A stretch of 64,000 nucleotides of DNA, taken from contig NCSJ02000019.1 in assembly GCA_002812745.2 (NCBI GenBank), positions 186,001-250,000 of the forward strand. Direction: 5' to 3'. The notes under the pieces are model-generated. The model was given only the letters and a program-made list of their open reading frames with translations, had not been told where the DNA came from and ran no database searches. The DNA comes from Scytalidium lignicola (Eukaryota; Ascomycota; Leotiomycetes). The position numbers were made by a program, and so were the translations under genes. Shown here piece after piece: positions 62,640 through 64,000 of this stretch (its first letter is position 1; each line of letters opens with the position of its first letter).

Positions 62640-64000
62640 TGTGACATTAGAAAAACCTTCTATTTAAACAAAAAAACAAACCAAACCAAACCAAAAGGNA
62701 NCTCTTTGATCGTATTAAGAGTATATTCTCCATCTAGTAATTTGTGATATTTATCCTTTTTATCAAGTTCTTTAAAAACAAGCTATACTCAAAGGAATGT
62801 ATTCTTAGTTTGTTTATAAACCTTAATCTTGATTTACGCTAAAACATCTTTGGTGTATTTTTTTCTGTTTATAAGGGTAGAGTACTTGTAGTTGATGTAT
62901 GCATTGACTGGATCCTTTAGACCTTAAGCGTTTAACTTAAGTAGTCTTCTTGGAATGTCCAGAGTATTATTAAGCTTTATCTCAAGACAACTAGCAACTA
63001 GTTACTTCACCTTATCACAGGTAGAAAAAGAACTTGAGATAAGTTGAATGAGATCCTTCAAACCTTGGTCATACTCATTAAGAGCATTGATGATTAAATA
63101 TATAGGCAATAACTGAAGGTCTTTAAGTATACTCTAGAATACATCAGATAAAGTAATAAATACAGTCAATTCTGTAAACAAAGAACTTCTTGTGTATTCA
63201 TATTTCGTTTATAAGTTCTAGATAAGACTTGGTTGTTAAATAAGTAATATCCAGAGTAAAGATCTTAAGGCTATTGTTGTGTTGTTCTAGGTTTTCTCTT
63301 TGCCTTAGCAGAAAAANGTATAAGACTTTAAGAGTAAACATAGTAGGTTAGTTTGTTAGTTCATGAATAAGACTAATCAAGATTATTATCTTCTTTATAC
63401 TGACTAGACTTTTGATTTATAATAGTTAATATAGATTATCATTACTCTAATCGATGAATGCTATATATTGTGTAGTATCAAGGATTTAGTTGAAAGTATC
63501 AGGGAGAGATTAGTAAGGCTATAGAGAAAAACAAGGGTTGAGTGTTTATAATAGTAGGAGTAGATATTCTTCATCTGATACTGGAGAAGAGCCTTATAAA
63601 GTATGATGACCTCCTCTTCTAACTGTTGTAGAATTGATTTAAAAGACTTATCTTTGATCTTGTTGTTACTCTTATTAAGAAGATGTTTAATAAGGGCATA
63701 ATACTAATCTATTTTAAAAACAACATATATGATGTTAACAAGGTTGGATTTTGTTGCTTTTGTAGGATTTAAGAGGATTTAGGTAAGTATAAGTTAACAC
63801 GGAAGTTAGGCAATTGTAAAGGATAATTGCTTACTTGTAATCTAATACACATACTAGCCTATAAAAGCATAGCTTGTAGTATGTTCTAAATCGCCGTATT
63901 AATTATTCCCTTAGCCAAAAGAACAAACTGGGCAACATTACTTACCCTCTTTATAATTTTCAACATTGTGGTAATTCTAAACTAGCCTTCTTTAACTAGA
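62640..64000. other. AT-rich, CpG-poor block to the window edge
   Basis: From about 62660 the composition changes: a CCAAA repeat tract, two Ns, then 1.3 kb of AT-rich sequence with very few CpG, stops in all frames and an N at 63317. This resembles transposon DNA degraded by repeat-induced point mutation. I cannot identify the parent element, and no terminal repeats are visible within the window. Confidence 0.6.

Overview
This is a gene-dense window of a filamentous ascomycete nuclear genome (Pezizomycotina; the overall look would fit a leotiomycete, but that last step is a guess). The evidence is short GT..AG introns of about 45-125 nt, very short first exons, a pentafunctional AROM gene, a divergent H3/H4 pair, twin-CX9C and B17.2L-type complex I assembly factors, and AT-rich, CpG-poor transposon-like blocks between gene blocks. 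Genes were built by reading protein similarity across splice sites; a bacterial-style open frame list misses most 5' exons and uses GTG/TTG starts that do not apply here.

Layout, left to right. 1-13.8 kb: RAV1 (minus, cut by the left edge), SFI1 (minus, two N-associated frame breaks), a tiny hidden three-exon NDUFAF8-like gene (plus), ILS1 (minus) and USO1 (minus, one N break). 14.3-27.0 kb: RAT1 and a 14-exon neurofibromin/IRA RasGAP (both plus). 27-31.4 kb: a long non-coding stretch with clusters of GTAC, then an RPN4-like C2H2 factor with an in-frame 78-nt intron and an overlapping upstream ORF. 34.8-39.6 kb: ARO1 (minus, one N break). 39.6-43.7 kb: AT-rich DNA carrying at least five copies of a roughly 200-bp MITE-like repeat. 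43.7-47.3 kb: NDUFAF2-like gene, an unrecognised 550-residue protein, and a damaged-looking tRNA-Thr(UGU). 48.6-50.4 kb: histone H4 and H3, divergent. 51.3-54.1 kb: RAD3/XPD with microexons. 54.3-61.4 kb: PRP3 and RPA190, divergent. 62.3-62.6 kb: only the last exon of a PPS1-type phosphatase, whose upstream part is replaced by AT-rich, N-marked sequence to the end of the window.

Themes. Most genes are housekeeping: translation (ILS1), rRNA transcription (RPA190), RNA processing (RAT1, PRP3), TFIIH repair and transcription (RAD3), chromatin (H3/H4), vesicle tethering (USO1), V-ATPase assembly (RAV1), spindle pole body duplication (SFI1), Ras control (IRA/NF1) and aromatic amino acid synthesis (ARO1). 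Two complex I assembly factors lie in one window. Single Ns beside homopolymer runs recur across the window; in all four coding cases, skipping the N restores a conserved reading frame, so they look like assembly or consensus artefacts rather than pseudogenes. I did not find a new multi-gene system; the most notable items are the hidden twin-CX9C gene, the MITE family, the GTAC clusters, the truncated PPS1 and the unrecognised 550-residue protein.
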